A stretch of 64,000 nt of DNA. Source: Candidatus Minthosoma equi. GTDB taxonomy: Bacteria > Bacteroidota > Bacteroidia > Bacteroidales > Bacteroidaceae. The notes under the pieces were generated by a model that was not told where the DNA came from, made no database searches, and saw only the letters and a program-made list of their open reading frames with translations. The translations under genes were made by a program, and so were the position numbers. The stretch covers positions 35,504 to 99,503 of the forward strand of contig JAGHUI010000017.1 of assembly GCA_018064885.1 (NCBI GenBank), read 5' to 3'. Within the stretch, counting starts at the first letter, position 1; each line of letters starts with the position of its first letter. Below are positions 63,821 to 64,000 of this stretch, one piece after another.

Positions 63821-64000
63821 CATAAATTACGAGGTAATGTCACACTGCATTACGAAGAAAAGCAGCTCTGCATTATTCCGTAATGCTGAGAATAATTACA
63901 AGATTCAAGTTTCGCAAGTTCCTTAACTCGCCATTTTTAGTTCATAAATCTGTATAAAATGCTGAAGTTTATCAGAACGGTTAATAAGGGTCTCGAAGAT

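Overview
The window looks like chromosomal DNA from a Bacteroidales bacterium, most likely Prevotella or a close relative (inference). The signs are a SusC/SusD pair, lipoproteins with N-terminal lipobox cysteines, TAnnTTTG-type -7 promoter boxes instead of E. coli-like ones, few Shine-Dalgarno sequences, BspA-like leucine-rich repeats, and secreted proteins ending in a short 'G-I-V-I-K-N-G-K-K-Y' sorting-like tail. No rRNA or tRNA gene was found by eye, and no CRISPR array.

Layout. 1-3.8 kb: 3' part of a large secreted protein. 4.0-13.0 kb: a minus-strand nutrient-import operon (SusC, SusD, zinc metallohydrolase lipoprotein, DUF4302 lipoprotein, BACON lipoprotein, DUF4369 protein), divergent from a secreted DUF4465 protein at 13.2 kb. 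14.2-18.6 kb: a mobile-element-like cassette (HU-like protein, DUF5675-like protein, DUF4248 protein, CHC2/Toprim primase, DUF3987-like protein). 18.7-25.9 kb: an uncharacterised protein, then TonB receptor, FKBP isomerase, tyrosine phosphatase, YbaK-like editing protein and a GH65-like glycosidase, transcribed leftward. 26.0-31.1 kb: a giant GLUG-repeat surface protein preceded by a 50-residue peptide. 31.6-38.5 kb: M6 metalloprotease, Vsr endonuclease, GH74-like protein, free-methionine-sulfoxide reductase and an HD-MsrA fusion. 38.6-43.5 kb: a cobalamin-riboswitch operon (TonB receptor, PepSY membrane protein, exported CbiK-type chelatase). 43.8-46.8 kb: adenine permease plus adenine deaminase. 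46.8-49.9 kb: a secreted protein and a GH115 alpha-glucuronidase. 50-53 kb: BspA-like LRR protein and sodium:alanine symporter. 53.2-54.9 kb: a second small cassette (smalltalk protein, HU-like, DUF5675-like, P5-like). 55-57.2 kb: an unknown gene and an orphan CcsA/ResB-like cytochrome c assembly protein. 57.3-59.3 kb: a phage-like switch made of a DUF4248 protein, a replication-type protein and a divergent self-cleaving S24 repressor. 59.3-63.8 kb: a BvgS-like hybrid kinase and an AAA/DUF234 ATPase.

How it fits together. Much of the window serves a surface feeder living on peptides, plant glycans (GH74, GH115), purines and corrinoids or tetrapyrroles. A second theme is repair of oxidised methionine. 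The third is a set of domesticated phage-like parts: two paralogous cassettes that share a 16-bp promoter motif, plus a lysogeny-type switch with an inverted operator pair and face-to-face promoters. No capsid, portal, terminase or integrase gene is present, so these are remnants or satellites, not an intact prophage. A family of GC-rich palindromic repeats is scattered around the cassettes and has entered at least two reading frames. Two promoter-to-terminator intervals without genes are proposed as small RNAs.
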